This document shows positions 1 through 10,520 of a stretch of 43,807 bases of DNA, piece after piece. Below the pieces are notes generated by a model, which did no database searches, was not told the DNA's origin, and saw nothing but the letters and a program-made list of their open reading frames with translations. How positions within the stretch are numbered: position 1 is the first letter of the stretch; each line of letters starts with the position of its first letter. Source of the stretch: Rhodovibrio sp. (GTDB lineage Bacteria > Pseudomonadota > Alphaproteobacteria > Kiloniellales > Rhodovibrionaceae); NCBI GenBank assembly GCA_007127165.1, contig SKZV01000007.1, positions 1 through 43,807 of the forward strand, in the 5' to 3' direction. Made by a program: the position numbers and the translations under genes.

Positions 1-233
1 ACGTGGGCCGGAGCCACTACGCAGGCGGCGGCCCGGCTGGCCTCGAAGTCCGGCAGGTAGCGCTTGTTGTCGAGAAAAGCGAGATCACGCGGCCCCGCAT
101 CTTTCAGCGAGGCCACGTCGGCGATTTCCTGGTCCGGCGACGGAGCCTCTCCTGCCAGCTCCGCTCCCGCGATCTCGGCAAGCTCGGTGAGACGAAACGG
201 GCCGCGGGCCTCGAAAAATCTTGGGTCGGCCAT
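1..233 (-). CDS. lpxD: LpxD, UDP-3-O-acylglucosamine N-acyltransferase (N-terminal part, runs off the left edge)
   Basis: Only the first 77 residues or so are in the window. They begin MADPRFFEARGPF and continue through a segment with DVASLKDAGPRDLAFLDN and an Ala-rich stretch, which matches the N-terminal uridine-binding domain of LpxD. The enzyme adds the second hydroxyacyl chain to UDP-GlcN in lipid A synthesis. The left-handed beta-helix hexapeptide repeats expected downstream are outside the window. The start is the ATG at 231-233, 13 bases after the skp stop codon, and the skp-lpxD order is the usual one in Proteobacteria. Identification rests on the N-terminal pattern plus position. 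Confidence 0.88.
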   Translation of the reverse strand, partial: MADPRFFEARGPFRLTELAEIAGAELAGEAPSPDQEIADVASLKDAGPRDLAFLDNKRYLPDFEASRAAACVVAPAH

Positions 234-246
234 TGAATTGGCCGAG

Positions 247-822
247 TTAATTTTGGGTTGCCTGGACGTCTACCGACTCAAGCTCCGCATTCAACCGCTC
301 AAGTGCCGGGTCGGTAATTTCCAGTTCCGTGCGCGCAAGTACGATCGTCGCCTTGTTCAATACTACGTCGAGATCTCGCGCTTCCGAAATGTCGTTGATA
401 ATTTCGATCAGAACTTTCTCCACCTCTCGCATCGCCCGACTATAATCCTCGTCAAGGCTCTCGCGCTGACCCTGTATCTCGCGCTGGAGTATACCCACTT
501 CCTGTTCAAGTTCCTGGCGCTTTTGCTGGAATGCTTCGGAGGAGAGGATGTTTCGTTGCCGCGCCAACTCTTCATCGGCCTCGCGCAATTCGTTTTCCTT
601 GCGGCTCAACTCTTCCTGATAGAGTGAGCGCTGCTGATCGATCTGCTGCTGTATTGACCGAACGGCGGTCGATTCACGCATGATCCGCTGCATGTCGATG
701 ACAGCAATGCTCGGCGACTGCATCTCCGCCGTCTGCGCGGCGGCAGGCTTCGGGGCGATGGTCAACCCTACGGACAGGGCAAGGACGGCAAGTGCACCGA
801 AGATCGTGCGGGAAGGTGTCAT
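247..822 (-). CDS. skp: Skp/OmpH family periplasmic chaperone
   Basis: 191 residues. A signal peptide is clear: MTPSRT, a hydrophobic stretch, then a likely cut after PKPAAAQ. The mature part starts with SIAVIDMQRIMRES and is then mainly a Gln/Glu/Arg-rich coiled coil (about residues 60-150), as in the OmpH/Skp family that holds unfolded outer-membrane proteins in the periplasm. The frame is open further upstream to 936, but that stretch lies inside bamA. The ATG at 822 sits 5 bases after the bamA stop and puts the signal peptide at the very N-terminus, so I chose it. Its place between bamA and lpxD fits outer-membrane assembly. Confidence 0.9.
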   Translation of the reverse strand: MTPSRTIFGALAVLALSVGLTIAPKPAAAQTAEMQSPSIAVIDMQRIMRESTAVRSIQQQIDQQRSLYQEELSRKENELREADEELARQRNILSSEAFQQKRQELEQEVGILQREIQGQRESLDEDYSRAMREVEKVLIEIINDISEARDLDVVLNKATIVLARTELEITDPALERLNAELESVDVQATQN

Positions 823-827
823 GATAC

Positions 828-3137
828 TCAAAATCTTGTCCCGAAGCTGAAGCGGAAGATTTGCTCGTCGTCGAAGTCCTCGCTGAGGATTGGAAAACCG
901 AAGTCGATGTCGAGCGGCCCCAACGGCGAACTCCAACTCAACCCGGCTCCCACGGCCAAGCGCGGACTCTTCTCTTCTAAGATGTCTCCAGGCGCTCTGT
1001 CTACCCCCCAGGACGCGCCGACATCGGTAAACAATCGCCCGCGAATGGGCAGATCGTCCGGAGCACCAAGAGGGAAGCGGGTCTCTACCGTTGCGGTGTA
1101 GAACTGGTTGGCGCCAAGCGGATCGCGTGTCAACTCATCGCGCGGCGAGATACCTGACGATGCAAAGCCTCGGAGCTGCGAGCCGCCCACGAAGAAGCGG
1201 TCCAACACCCGCGTATCGTCATTGATTCCAACGATCTGACCGACCTCGGCCCCGACCCGCAGGGTCCAGTCCTCCAGGATCGGCAGGAAATAGTCACCGC
1301 CGACGGTGTTCTTCGCAAAGGTGACGTCCCCGCCCAACCCGGCAAAGGTGTTGTTGGTAAACAACCTCACTCCGCTACGGGGGTCGAAGCGGTCGTCCCG
1401 CGTGTCATAGGTCAGCCTGTGTGTCACGCTGGAGCGGTCGGTCTTGCCTTCTTCCAGGCGAATCGCCAGAGCCGCCCGCGGGTCGACGTTGGTGATGTCG
1501 CGTCGCGAGAACTCGTACCGCCAGTTCTGCTGCCAGAATTCGACGATTTCGTAGCCCGCGCGCAGTGCGCCGCCCGTGCGCTCCTGATCGAACGTCAAGT
1601 TCCGCTCGCTGGTCTCGATCCGGAAGAGGTCGATGCCGGCCGCCAGATTGCGGTCGAGGAAGTAGGGCTCGGTGAAACTCAGTTCCAAGCCGGAGCGCTG
1701 GCCGGCGACGGTCAGGTTCAAAAGCAGATCCTGGGCGCGACCGAGGAGATTCCGCTCTCGAATTTCTACCTGTGCGATCGGACCCACGTCGGTGGAGAAA
1801 CCGCCGCCGAAGGTGAGGCTTCCGGTGGCCTGCTCCTCGATCTCAACGTTGATTACGGTCTGGTCAGGCTCCGAGCCCTCAACGCTATCGACGGACACCG
1901 AGCCGAAGAAGCCCAGGTTCTGAATGCGTTGACGCGACCTACGGACCTTGGATGCGTTGAATGCGTCTCCCTCCACGAGCCGGAATTCGCGGCGGATGAC
2001 GCGGTCCTCGGTGCGCACATTGCCTTCGATGTTGATCCGCTCGACAAAAACGCGGGGACCCTCCTGAACCTCGAAGACGATGTCGACTTCTTGCTCCTCG
2101 GGGTTGCGCTGCACCCGCGGGCGCACATCCACAAAGGCAAAGCCGCGATCCGCCACGGCTTCCGTCAACCCTTCGACCGTGTCCTCGACCCTCTGCGCGT
2201 TATACCAGTCTCCTTCGCTTATCCGCACCTCGTCCCGCAGCGCCTCGGGATCGAGGTCGGGGATCTCCGACACCAGATCGAGTGAGCCGACCCGGTAGCG
2301 CTCCCCCTCCTCCAGAATAAAGGTTACGATAAAGGATTCCCGATCAGGCGTTAGTTCCGCCGTCACCGAGTCGACACGGAAATCGGCATAGCCTTCCGTT
2401 AGGTAGAAACGCCGCAGCAACTCGCGATCGAACCCGAGACGGTCCGGATCGTAGCTGTCCTGCGCGCCCAAGATGCGCCACCAAGCCGCTTCCGTACTGA
2501 CGATCTCACCACGAAGGTTGCGGTCCGAATAAGCCCGGTTCCCGATGAAGTTGATCGATTGAATGCGGGTCTTGGGCCCTTCGTCGATTTCGAAGACGAG
2601 ATCGACACGGTTCTGCTCCAGCACGATGACCTTGGGCTCGATCTGTACACCGAAATGGCCGCTCCGCCGGTAGACTTCGGTCAGTCGGGCAACATCGTTC
2701 TGGACCTTCGTCCGGGTAAAGACCACGCGCGGGCGAAGCTCGACTTCACCGCGCAACGACTCGTTGTCGATCTCCGAGTTCCCCTCGAAGGCAATACGAT
2801 TGATAATCGGGTTTTCGTCGACCTCGACGATCAAACTGTCGTTGACGCGGGAAAGGCGCACATCCGCGAACAGACCCGTATCGAAGAGATTGCGGAGAGT
2901 CTCGTTCAATATGGCCGGATCGAAGGGATCACCGGGGTCGACGAGAAGATAAGAGCGCACTGTTGCAGGCTCGATCCTCTGCGTCCCCTCGATGATGATC
3001 TCCTCGATCTCACCTCCCGCTATTTGCTCCACCCCCGAGGACTGCGCCTGAAGCGAGCCGCCCATCGGGACGCTCGAAACAGCGATCAACAGTCCACCCG
3101 CGAGTGCGGCACGAAGTATTTTGACGCACGAAATCAC
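828..3137 (-). CDS. bamA: BamA, outer-membrane protein assembly factor
   Basis: 769 residues, the usual BamA size. A signal peptide covers about residues 1-31 (hydrophobic core ALAGGLLIAVSSV, cut near LQA). About 45-385 holds five POTRA repeats, seen as recurring blocks with EGNxxI, LxxxY and F/D-V-R patterns. From about 390 to the end is the 16-strand barrel, ending in an aromatic residue (RFSFGTRF), the C-terminal signal for Bam recognition. The protein inserts beta-barrel proteins into the outer membrane. The start codon is GTG at 3137; no ATG gives a signal peptide as well placed. rseP lies 51 bases upstream and skp 5 bases downstream. Confidence 0.96.
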   Translation of the reverse strand: MISCVKILRAALAGGLLIAVSSVPMGGSLQAQSSGVEQIAGGEIEEIIIEGTQRIEPATVRSYLLVDPGDPFDPAILNETLRNLFDTGLFADVRLSRVNDSLIVEVDENPIINRIAFEGNSEIDNESLRGEVELRPRVVFTRTKVQNDVARLTEVYRRSGHFGVQIEPKVIVLEQNRVDLVFEIDEGPKTRIQSINFIGNRAYSDRNLRGEIVSTEAAWWRILGAQDSYDPDRLGFDRELLRRFYLTEGYADFRVDSVTAELTPDRESFIVTFILEEGERYRVGSLDLVSEIPDLDPEALRDEVRISEGDWYNAQRVEDTVEGLTEAVADRGFAFVDVRPRVQRNPEEQEVDIVFEVQEGPRVFVERINIEGNVRTEDRVIRREFRLVEGDAFNASKVRRSRQRIQNLGFFGSVSVDSVEGSEPDQTVINVEIEEQATGSLTFGGGFSTDVGPIAQVEIRERNLLGRAQDLLLNLTVAGQRSGLELSFTEPYFLDRNLAAGIDLFRIETSERNLTFDQERTGGALRAGYEIVEFWQQNWRYEFSRRDITNVDPRAALAIRLEEGKTDRSSVTHRLTYDTRDDRFDPRSGVRLFTNNTFAGLGGDVTFAKNTVGGDYFLPILEDWTLRVGAEVGQIVGINDDTRVLDRFFVGGSQLRGFASSGISPRDELTRDPLGANQFYTATVETRFPLGAPDDLPIRGRLFTDVGASWGVDRAPGDILEEKSPRLAVGAGLSWSSPLGPLDIDFGFPILSEDFDDEQIFRFSFGTRF

Positions 3138-3188
3138 TCTGCGAAAGCCCCCGACGTTTCGCCTGAAGCGACTTCGGTCGATCCACCC

Positions 3189-4298
3189 CTAATTGAAAAG
3201 ATCGAACACCCGAAGCTGCACAAGGTCGTTGAAAGTGACGAAAATCATCAGGGTCAATACCAGAGCCAAGCCGATGCGGAAACCGTATTCTTGCGCTCTC
3301 TCTCCCAGAGGCCGTCCACGCACCGCTTCAATCGCGTAGAATACGAGATGACCGCCGTCCAGCATCGGAATCGGGAACAGGTTGATCAATCCAAGGTTAA
3401 TGGACAGGATGGCCATGAACCAGATCAGGTTCACCACGCCCGCGTCAGCGACGTCGCCAGACATCTGTGCGATCCGAATCGGACCTCCCAATTCGTCGGT
3501 GCTGCGGGACCCCGTAATGATCTGCCCGACAGCCTGAAGGGTGGCGCCACTGAGATTTACCGTCTCCCGCATAGCCTGCCAACTCGCCGTCAGCGGACCG
3601 TGCCGGCGATACTCCATTTCAGAACGCGAGATCCCGAGTATCCCGATTTCCTGCCGGTTGCCACGCGCGTCCTCGACCTCGGTGCGTTGCGGCGTCGCGG
3701 TCAGGGTAACTTCGTCCCCGTCGCGCACCACCGTGACCCGGAGTTCGGCGTCGGGGTTCAGGCGCACGCTGCGTTGCACTTCCTCGAAACGCTCGATCGT
3801 GCGGTTGTTCAGGGCGATAATGCGGTCCCCAGGCTGGAAACCTGCCTCTTGCGCTGCGCTCTCCTCCTGCACCTCTCCCACAACCGGCGGCGTGAAGGGC
3901 TGCCCGACAATCGCGAAGAGGCCGGCGAGCGCCACGATGGCGAAAAGGAAGTTCGCAAGAGGGCCCGCCGCGACAATCGCTGTACGCTGGGACAGGCTTT
4001 TGCTCTGAAAGGCGTAGCTACGCTCTTCCTCACTCAACCCCGACGCGTCGCCTGGACGGCTGGTCGCATCTGCGTCGCCAAACATCTTTACGTAACCGCC
4101 GAGCGGGATCAGGCTGAATTTCCAGCGCGTGCCCGCTCGATCGTTGAAGCCGAATATCTCCTTCCCGAAACCAATCGAGAAAACCTCGACCCGCACCTTG
4201 TTCCAGCGCGCCACGAGGTAGTGTCCCATCTCGTGGACAAACACCAGAACGGTCAGGACAATGAGGAAGGGAATGATGTATCCGATGATGATTTCCAT
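3189..4298 (-). CDS. rseP: RseP, site-2 family intramembrane zinc metalloprotease
   Basis: 369 residues. The zinc site HEMGH (H22, E23, H26) lies in the first membrane helix and the second conserved site, PIPMLDGGH, in a late helix. A single PDZ-like domain lies around residues 110-190. The E. coli protein has two PDZ domains, and one is common in alphaproteobacteria. It cleaves membrane-bound anti-sigma factors and signal-peptide remnants inside the inner membrane. It is encoded between dxr and bamA, the usual order. The start is the ATG at 4298, and the helix begins almost at once (MEIIIGYIIPFLIVL). Confidence 0.95.
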   Translation of the reverse strand: MEIIIGYIIPFLIVLTVLVFVHEMGHYLVARWNKVRVEVFSIGFGKEIFGFNDRAGTRWKFSLIPLGGYVKMFGDADATSRPGDASGLSEEERSYAFQSKSLSQRTAIVAAGPLANFLFAIVALAGLFAIVGQPFTPPVVGEVQEESAAQEAGFQPGDRIIALNNRTIERFEEVQRSVRLNPDAELRVTVVRDGDEVTLTATPQRTEVEDARGNRQEIGILGISRSEMEYRRHGPLTASWQAMRETVNLSGATLQAVGQIITGSRSTDELGGPIRIAQMSGDVADAGVVNLIWFMAILSINLGLINLFPIPMLDGGHLVFYAIEAVRGRPLGERAQEYGFRIGLALVLTLMIFVTFNDLVQLRVFDLFN

Positions 4299-4348
4299 CG
4301 AGCCGAACTACCGCCAATCGCTTGTATGGTAAAGTAATGTGACCGCCA

Positions 4349-5584
4349 TCAACCCGCCAGCCGCGCCACCTCGGCAGTCGCCGAACTGCGAGCTTCGCGA
4401 TCTACGCGGGTGATATCGTCGAGCGCCGTCACATCTTGCGAACCCAGTCTATCCAGAACGGTCTCCACGATTCCCGGTATCTCGAGGAACGCAACTCGAC
4501 CGGCCAGAAAGGCTCCAACGGCGATCTCGTTCGCCGCATTCAAGATAGTCGGTGCTGCACCGCCTCTTTGCAAGGCCTCTCGCGCCAAACGCAGCGCGGA
4601 AAAACGTTCCGGGTCAGCAGCTTCGAACGTCAAATTGCCGATGGCGGCGAGGTCCAGCGTCTCCACGGGCGTAGGCATCCGCGACGGCCAGGCCAGGGCG
4701 CAGGCGATCGGTGTGCGCATGTCGGGCGTGCCGAGTTGCGCCAGCACCGACCCATCACAGTGAGCCACGAGGCTGTGGATGATCGACTGCGGATGCACGA
4801 GCACGTCGATTTGCGATTCCGGGAGCCCAAAGAGATGATGCGCCTCGATAAGCTCCAGGCCCTTGTTCATCATCGTCGCCGAGTCGACAGAAACTTTGGC
4901 GCCCATGCTCCAGTTCGGATGCGCGACCGCCTGCTCGGGCGTCACCCTGGCAAGCTGCTCCCTGGTGAATTCCCGAAACGGACCGCCGGAGGCGGTCAGG
5001 ATAATGCGCGAAACCGTCTCCATCCGAAGCGAGTCGAGCACCTGGAAGATTGCGCTGTGTTCCGAGTCCACCGGCAGCACTGTCGTGCCGTGCCGCTCAA
5101 TCTCCGCCATCATCAGTGCACCGGCGCAGACCAGCGTTTCCTTATTCGCCAGCGCGATCGTGGTTCCGCAGCGGATCGCGGCCAGCGAAGGCTCGAGTCC
5201 CGCCGCTCCGACAATCGCCGCGACCACCATGTCGGCCGGCCGCTGCGCCGCCTCCACGATTGCCGCCGGCCCCGCCGCCACTTCGACACCGGTTCCCGCA
5301 AGTGCGCGCTTAAGCGCCTCATAGTGCGCCGCGTTGCCGATGACGGCGCAGCGCGCACCGAGCAGCCGTGCCGTCTCGGCAAGCTCCACCACGTTGTCCT
5401 GCGCCGTCAGCGCCTCGATCTCGAACGCGCGGGGGTGCCGGCGGATCAGATCGACGGTGCTGCGACCGATGGAGCCGGTTGCACCAAGAATTGTGATCCG
5501 GCGTGGGGCGGCGCCCTGCAGGAAGTCTTCGAAATGCTCCAGCGCCGTCGCAGGCGAAGCCCCGGTCTGGCCCATGTTGGTCAT
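4349..5584 (-). CDS. dxr: Dxr (IspC), 1-deoxy-D-xylulose 5-phosphate reductoisomerase
   Basis: 411 residues. The NADPH-binding turn GATGSIG is at 34-40, EHSAIFQVL marks the metal and substrate site, and HPNWSMGAKVSVDSATMMNKGLE is the catalytic-loop block of the family. It converts DXP to MEP, the committed step of the non-mevalonate isoprenoid route, which supplies the C5 units that UppS, encoded two genes upstream, extends. The start ATG at 5584 overlaps the cdsA stop as ATGA, a sign of translational coupling. This gives about 25 residues ahead of the Rossmann fold; a second Met at residue 4 is possible. Confidence 0.96.
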   Translation of the reverse strand: MTNMGQTGASPATALEHFEDFLQGAAPRRITILGATGSIGRSTVDLIRRHPRAFEIEALTAQDNVVELAETARLLGARCAVIGNAAHYEALKRALAGTGVEVAAGPAAIVEAAQRPADMVVAAIVGAAGLEPSLAAIRCGTTIALANKETLVCAGALMMAEIERHGTTVLPVDSEHSAIFQVLDSLRMETVSRIILTASGGPFREFTREQLARVTPEQAVAHPNWSMGAKVSVDSATMMNKGLELIEAHHLFGLPESQIDVLVHPQSIIHSLVAHCDGSVLAQLGTPDMRTPIACALAWPSRMPTPVETLDLAAIGNLTFEAADPERFSALRLAREALQRGGAAPTILNAANEIAVGAFLAGRVAFLEIPGIVETVLDRLGSQDVTALDDITRVDREARSSATAEVARLAG

Positions 5585-6391
5585 CCTCCTTGATGAATCA
5601 GCCAGATGACAAGCGCGAGAGCCGGACTTGCCGACAAAAGCCCATCGGCGCGATCCAGTACGCCGCCGTGCCCCGGGATCAGGTTGCTTGCATCCTTCAC
5701 CCCAACGTAACGCTTTAGCGATGATTCAAGCAAATCACCCGCCTGCGAGATCACCGCCAAAGCGGCACCGAGCACGACAAAGCCCAAAACCGGAACTCCG
5801 TCCAATATGTGCTCGGCCTCCGGCAGGAGCCAAGCGGCCAGACCCACCGCGGCGCCCGCACTGATCATACCCCCAATCAAGCCGGACCAGGTCTTCTTCG
5901 GGCTGAGCCTCGGCGCGAGTTTCGGCCCGCCAAGGCTGCGGCCGGAGAAGTACGCGCCGATATCCGTCGCCCAAACCGCCGCCAGCAGCACGATGATCGC
6001 CGCGAGACCGAACTCCGGAAGCTGGCGCAGCCAGATGAAGCCAAGGCACCCAATCGTCAAGTAGGCGAGGAAGCCACCGAGCAAAACACCTCTGGCCGTC
6101 CCGAAGCCGACGGCGAAAGCCAGCGCGGCGGCACCGACCACCGCCAAGCCGGTAGATGGCTGACCAAAGGCGGCGAACGCGAGCGCCAATGCGACGCAAG
6201 CCGGTGTCAGCGCTTCCAATACGCGCGAGCGTGGCGGCGCCAACATCCGCGTCGCCTCCCAAGCCATGATGGATCCGGCCACGACGACGAGCGCATCGGC
6301 ATAGGGCCAGCCCGCGTAAAGCGCCAACAGAACGAGCGGCGCCAACAAGGCCGCGGAAACAACGCGAAGGGCGAGAGGGGACACCGTGCGG

Positions 6392-7129
<738 letters not shown>

Positions 7130-7130
7130 C

Positions 7131-7691
7131 CTAAACCTGCATGATCTCCTGCTCTTTGTGCTCCAGGAGCTCATCGATCTGCTTGATATGCTCGTCGGTC
7201 AGCTTCTGCAGCTTATCGGATTCGCGCTTCAACTCATCTTCGGAGATGTCGCCGTCTTTTTGCTGCTTCTTCAGGGCTTCCATACCGTCGCGGCGGACGT
7301 TGCGCACGGCGACGCGTCCCTGCTCCGCATATTTTCCGGCGACCTTCGACAGCTCCTGGCGGCGCTCCTCGCTCAACTGCGGAACCGGCACGCGGATCGT
7401 CTGGCCCTCGCCTTGCGGATTGAGACCGAGACCGGCGTCGCGAATCGCCTTCTCGACCGCACCGGCAAGCGAGCGGTCCCAAACGTTGACGACCAGCATC
7501 CGCGCTTCGGGCACGTTGACGTTGGCGACCTGATTGAGTGGAACTTCAGATCCGTAGGCTTTCACCCGGACCGGCTCAAGCAGGCTGGCATGTGCGCGAC
7601 CGGTGCGCAAACCTTGGAACTCACGCTTCAGGGCGTCGAGTGCTCCATCCATCCGGCGCTGCAGGCTTTTGAAATCGGTATCTTCCGACAC
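7131..7691 (-). CDS. frr: Ribosome recycling factor
   Basis: 186 residues, the typical RRF length of about 185. [17 protein letters not shown] and [16 protein letters not shown] are the conserved blocks, and the charged C-terminal helix ends in [13 protein letters not shown] splits post-termination ribosomes together with EF-G. The start is GTG at 7691, since the only in-frame ATG further in (M14) would remove conserved N-terminal residues. It follows pyrH by 3 bases and precedes uppS by 1 base, so it sits inside one transcription unit. Confidence 0.97.
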   Translation of the reverse strand: MSEDTDFKSLQRRMDGALDALKREFQGLRTGRAHASLLEPVRVKAYGSEVPLNQVANVNVPEARMLVVNVWDRSLAGAVEKAIRDAGLGLNPQGEGQTIRVPVPQLSEERRQELSKVAGKYAEQGRVAVRNVRRDGMEALKKQQKDGDISEDELKRESDKLQKLTDEHIKQIDELLEHKEQEIMQV

Positions 7692-7694
7692 GGC

Positions 7695-8420
7695 TTAATC
7701 CTCATCCTTGACGATGGTGAATCGGCCTTCTCCGCAGACCACTTCCGCGAAGCCGCCGGGCCGGGTGATCGAGAACACCACGATCGGAATATGATTCTCC
7801 CGCGCGAGCGAAATGGCGGAATGGTCCATCACACCCAAATCTCGCGATAGAACCTCCATATAGCCCAGTTCGGCATAACGTTCGGCGTCTTGTACTTTGA
7901 CAGGATCGGCGCTGTAAACGCCATCGACTTTCGTGCCCTTGAGCAGCGCATCGCAGCCCATCTCCGAAGCCCGCAGCGCAGCAGCCGTATCGGTGGTGAA
8001 GAACGGGTTACCGGTCCCGGCCGCGAAGATCACCACGCGGCCTTTCTCCATGTGACGCAGCGCGCGTCGCCGTATATACGGCTCGGACACAGCGGCCATG
8101 GGAATCGCCGATTGGACCCTTGTCGGCACGCCGGTCCTTTCAATGGCGTTCTGCATGGCGAGCGAATTAATCACCGTGGCCAGCATCCCCATGTAGTCCG
8201 CCGTCGCGCGCTCCATCCCGGCCGCCGCTCCGGCCAACCCGCGAAAGATATTGCCGCCGCCAATGACCAGGCATACTTGGGTTCCGAGTTCGTGGACCGC
8301 CTTAACGTCTTCCGCGATCCGCGCGAGCGTGGTCGAGCATAGTCCGTACTCGCCTTCACCCATCAGGGCTTCGCCAGAGATCTTCAGTAGAACCCGCTTA
8401 AAGCGCGGTTGTCCGGCCAT
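7695..8420 (-). CDS. pyrH: UMP kinase
   Basis: 241 residues of the amino-acid-kinase fold. KISGEAL begins at K13, [10 protein letters not shown] follows, and later [16 protein letters not shown], all matching bacterial UMP kinase. It phosphorylates UMP to UDP, and the bacterial enzyme is normally a hexamer controlled by GTP and UTP. The ATG at 8420 is well supported because the conserved [12 protein letters not shown] begins at residue 8. tsf lies 101 bases upstream across a region with a clear hairpin, and frr 3 bases downstream. Confidence 0.97.
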   Translation of the reverse strand: MAGQPRFKRVLLKISGEALMGEGEYGLCSTTLARIAEDVKAVHELGTQVCLVIGGGNIFRGLAGAAAGMERATADYMGMLATVINSLAMQNAIERTGVPTRVQSAIPMAAVSEPYIRRRALRHMEKGRVVIFAAGTGNPFFTTDTAAALRASEMGCDALLKGTKVDGVYSADPVKVQDAERYAELGYMEVLSRDLGVMDHSAISLARENHIPIVVFSITRPGGFAEVVCGEGRFTIVKDED

Positions 8421-8456
8421 GCAGCCCGCCTGCCTGTCGTCTTGTTAATCATGAAC

Positions 8457-8492
8457 CCGACGGCGCCAGCCTATCCCGGCGGACGCCGTCGG
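8457..8492 (-). promoter_or_regulatory. Hairpin between tsf and pyrH
   Basis: A perfect 9-base inverted repeat (ccgacggcg at 8457-8465 and cgccgtcgg at 8484-8492) with an 18-base spacer that can pair a little further. It lies in the 101-base gap between tsf and pyrH. No U-run follows on the minus strand, so it is not a textbook terminator. It may pause or attenuate transcription or act as an RNA processing or stability element. Confidence 0.4.
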
Positions 8493-8521
8493 ACGTTCCT
8501 TCAACCCGGCTTGTCCCGAGT

Positions 8522-9427
8522 TTACTCCTGGGCTTCGCCGTCGCCTTCGGACTTGGCCTGTTCACCCAACTCGAAGCGAATAAAGCCCTTCAGTTCGACC
8601 GAGACCCCAAGCGCCTGACCAAGCCGCGCGACCACGTCCCGAACCCGGCTTTCACCGTCAACCACGAAGATCTGGTCGAGCAGCGCGATCTCCTCGTAGA
8701 ACTTGCGCAGACGGCCTTCGACCATCTTCTCGATGATGTTCTCGGGCTTGCCGCTGGCGCGTGCCTGCTCGATGAGGACGTTGCGTTCCCGCTCCGCCAA
8801 GGCCGGATCGATCTGATCCTGACTCAACGCCTGGGGCCGTGCCGCAGCGACGTGCATGGCGATCTGCTTGCCCAGGCTCTCCAGCTTCTCCAGATCGCCC
8901 TCACTTTCGAGCGCGACCAGAACGCCGATCTTGCCAAGGCCAGGCGCTAGCTGGTTGTGCATGTAGGCCGAGACGACGCCCTTCTCAACCGCCAGCGCCG
9001 CGCTCCGGCTCAACTTCATGTTCTCACCGATGGTGCCGATGAGTTGCGTGAGTTCCCGCTCGACCGTGCGGCCGGTCTGCGGATAGTCGGCCTGCTTGAG
9101 CGCGTCCAGATCGCCGCCCGCCTTCAACGCCAGATCCGTCACCGTGGACACGAAGCTCTGGAACGTCTCGTTCCGAGCCACGAAATCGGTTTCGGAGTTC
9201 ACCTCGGCAACGGCGCCCCGTCCGCCTTCGGTCTTGATGCCGATGAGGCCTTCGGCAGCCGTACGACCCGCCTTCTTCTCGGCCTGGGAGAGGCCCTTCT
9301 TCCGCAACCAGTCGACCGCCTGCTCGATGTCGCCGCCAGTGTCCGACAGCGCCTTTTTGCAGTCCATCATGCCCGCGCCGGTGCGCTCGCGCAGGTCTTT
9401 CACCAACGCCGCGGTGATTTCCGCCAT
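8522..9427 (-). CDS. tsf: Elongation factor Ts
   Basis: 301 residues. It starts [27 protein letters not shown], the conserved N-terminal domain that contacts EF-Tu, followed by the core ([15 protein letters not shown]). EF-Ts regenerates EF-Tu-GTP. The frame continues upstream to 9448, but the ATG at 9427 has a Shine-Dalgarno-like GGAAAGAGG just upstream and gives the family N-terminus exactly. It lies 79 bases after rpsB, and a nested hairpin lies in that gap. Confidence 0.97.
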   Translation of the reverse strand: MAEITAALVKDLRERTGAGMMDCKKALSDTGGDIEQAVDWLRKKGLSQAEKKAGRTAAEGLIGIKTEGGRGAVAEVNSETDFVARNETFQSFVSTVTDLALKAGGDLDALKQADYPQTGRTVERELTQLIGTIGENMKLSRSAALAVEKGVVSAYMHNQLAPGLGKIGVLVALESEGDLEKLESLGKQIAMHVAAARPQALSQDQIDPALAERERNVLIEQARASGKPENIIEKMVEGRLRKFYEEIALLDQIFVVDGESRVRDVVARLGQALGVSVELKGFIRFELGEQAKSEGDGEAQE

Positions 9428-9455
9428 GGCTTGCCTCTTTCCTTCCAAAAGTCTT

Positions 9456-9496
9456 GCCGAGCGGCCGGGGCTTTTTCAGCCGATGGACCGCTCGGC
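9456..9496 (-). promoter_or_regulatory. Nested hairpin in the rpsB-tsf gap (possible attenuator)
   Basis: gccgagcgg (9456-9464) pairs with ccgctcggc (9488-9496), and an inner ggct/agcc pair flanks a purine-rich loop. On the minus strand the structure lies between the rpsB stop and the tsf ribosome-binding site. rpsB-tsf operons in other bacteria often carry an intergenic attenuator, so this is a plausible candidate for setting the S2 to EF-Ts ratio. There is no long U-tract. Confidence 0.4.
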
Positions 9497-9506
9497 CGCT
9501 AACAGG

Positions 9507-10325
9507 TTATTGCGTGCCCGCTGTGGTTTCCGACTTCGCGTCAGCCGCAGCCTCGCCTTCGGCGCGATCCAGGGACGCCTCGCTCACGAGTTCGGCTGCG
9601 TCCTCGGTCGCTCCGACATCGGCGCCGCTTGCCGTAAGCTCCGCCTGAATCCCGGTCAGGACCGCATCGGCGACCAGTTCGCAATACAGCGAGATCGCGC
9701 GAAGCGCGTCGTCGTTGCCTGGGATCGGATAGGTGATCCCCTTCGGGCTGGAGTTGGAATCGAGCACCGCCGCCACCGGAATGCCGAGCTTCTGCGCCTC
9801 TGCGACGGCCAGATGCTCCTTGTTGGTGTCGATGATGAAGATAATGTCGGGCAAGCCTCCCATGTCCTTGATACCGCCCAGCGCGCGGTCGAGCTTGTCG
9901 CGCTCACGGGTCAGGTTCAGGGTTTCCTTCTTGGTCAGCCCCTTGCCGCCTTCTTCCAGAATCCCTTCAAGCTCACGCAGGCGCTTGATCGAGTGGCTGA
10001 TCGTCTTCCAGTTCGTCAACATGCCGCCGAGCCAGCGGTGGTTGACGTAGTACTGGCCGCAGCGCTTGGCCGACTCCGCGATGTAGTCGGAGGCTTGGCG
10101 CTTGGTGCCGACGAGCAGCACGCGGCCCCCGTTGGCGACCACTGCGCGCGTCGCGTCGAGCGCGCGCGAAAGCAGCGGAACGGTCTGCTGCAGGTCGAGG
10201 ATATGCACGCCGTTGCGCTCTCCATAAATGAAGGGCGCCATCTGGGGATTCCAGCGGCGAGTGGTGTGGCCAAAGTGGACGCCAGCTTCCAGAAGCTGGC
10301 GCATCGTAAAGGTCGGGAGCGCCAT
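9507..10325 (-). CDS. rpsB: 30S ribosomal protein S2
   Basis: 272 residues. It opens [29 protein letters not shown], the hallmark N-terminus of S2, and contains [20 protein letters not shown] and [14 protein letters not shown]. The last 45 residues or so are an Ala/Glu/Thr-rich acidic tail (from about [10 protein letters not shown]) beyond the usual core; such tails occur in several alphaproteobacteria. The ATG at 10325 is certain from the family N-terminus. A leader of about 195 bases separates it from the dnaE stop and probably holds the promoter for the rpsB-tsf unit. Confidence 0.97.
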   Translation of the reverse strand: MALPTFTMRQLLEAGVHFGHTTRRWNPQMAPFIYGERNGVHILDLQQTVPLLSRALDATRAVVANGGRVLLVGTKRQASDYIAESAKRCGQYYVNHRWLGGMLTNWKTISHSIKRLRELEGILEEGGKGLTKKETLNLTRERDKLDRALGGIKDMGGLPDIIFIIDTNKEHLAVAEAQKLGIPVAAVLDSNSSPKGITYPIPGNDDALRAISLYCELVADAVLTGIQAELTASGADVGATEDAAELVSEASLDRAEGEAAADAKSETTAGTQ

Positions 10326-10399
10326 GATATTTGGTCCTTATCTCCGGTTCACGTCCTCCACGGGCTTCATAGGTCTGTTGCCAGACACCGGATAAGCCT

Positions 10400-10416
10400 G
10401 CGGGAGGTTTTCCCGC
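10400..10416 (-). promoter_or_regulatory. Hairpin in the rpsB leader
   Basis: gcggga and tcccgc pair around a 5-base loop in the 5' untranslated region of rpsB. Ribosomal-protein operons often have leaders bound by their own product, and S2 is known to repress its operon in E. coli. Whether this hairpin is such a site cannot be told from the sequence alone. Confidence 0.3.
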
Positions 10417-10456
10417 CGGCCGGAACGCCCGCGTGTGGATTTTCAAGTCGCCTGTG

Positions 10457-10490
10457 TGATAACGGCCTCGCCCTCGGATTGCAAGGTCAA
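10457..10490 (-). promoter_or_regulatory. Possible promoter of rpsB-tsf
   Basis: On the minus strand TTGCAA (10479-10484) and TTATCA (10457-10462) are 16 bases apart. An overlapping TTGACC (10485-10490) could be an alternative -35. Position (about 130 bases before the rpsB start, just after the dnaE stop) supports a promoter here. The match to a sigma70 consensus is only moderate. Confidence 0.35.
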
Positions 10491-10520
10491 ACGCAACTCC
10501 AGTAGGCCTTCTCCTAAGGC

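Noticed and set aside
2559-4337. Plus-strand frame of 592 codons
   Set aside because: It lies opposite bamA and rseP, whose motifs are certain. The product has no domain pattern and is a mirror of high-GC codon use.
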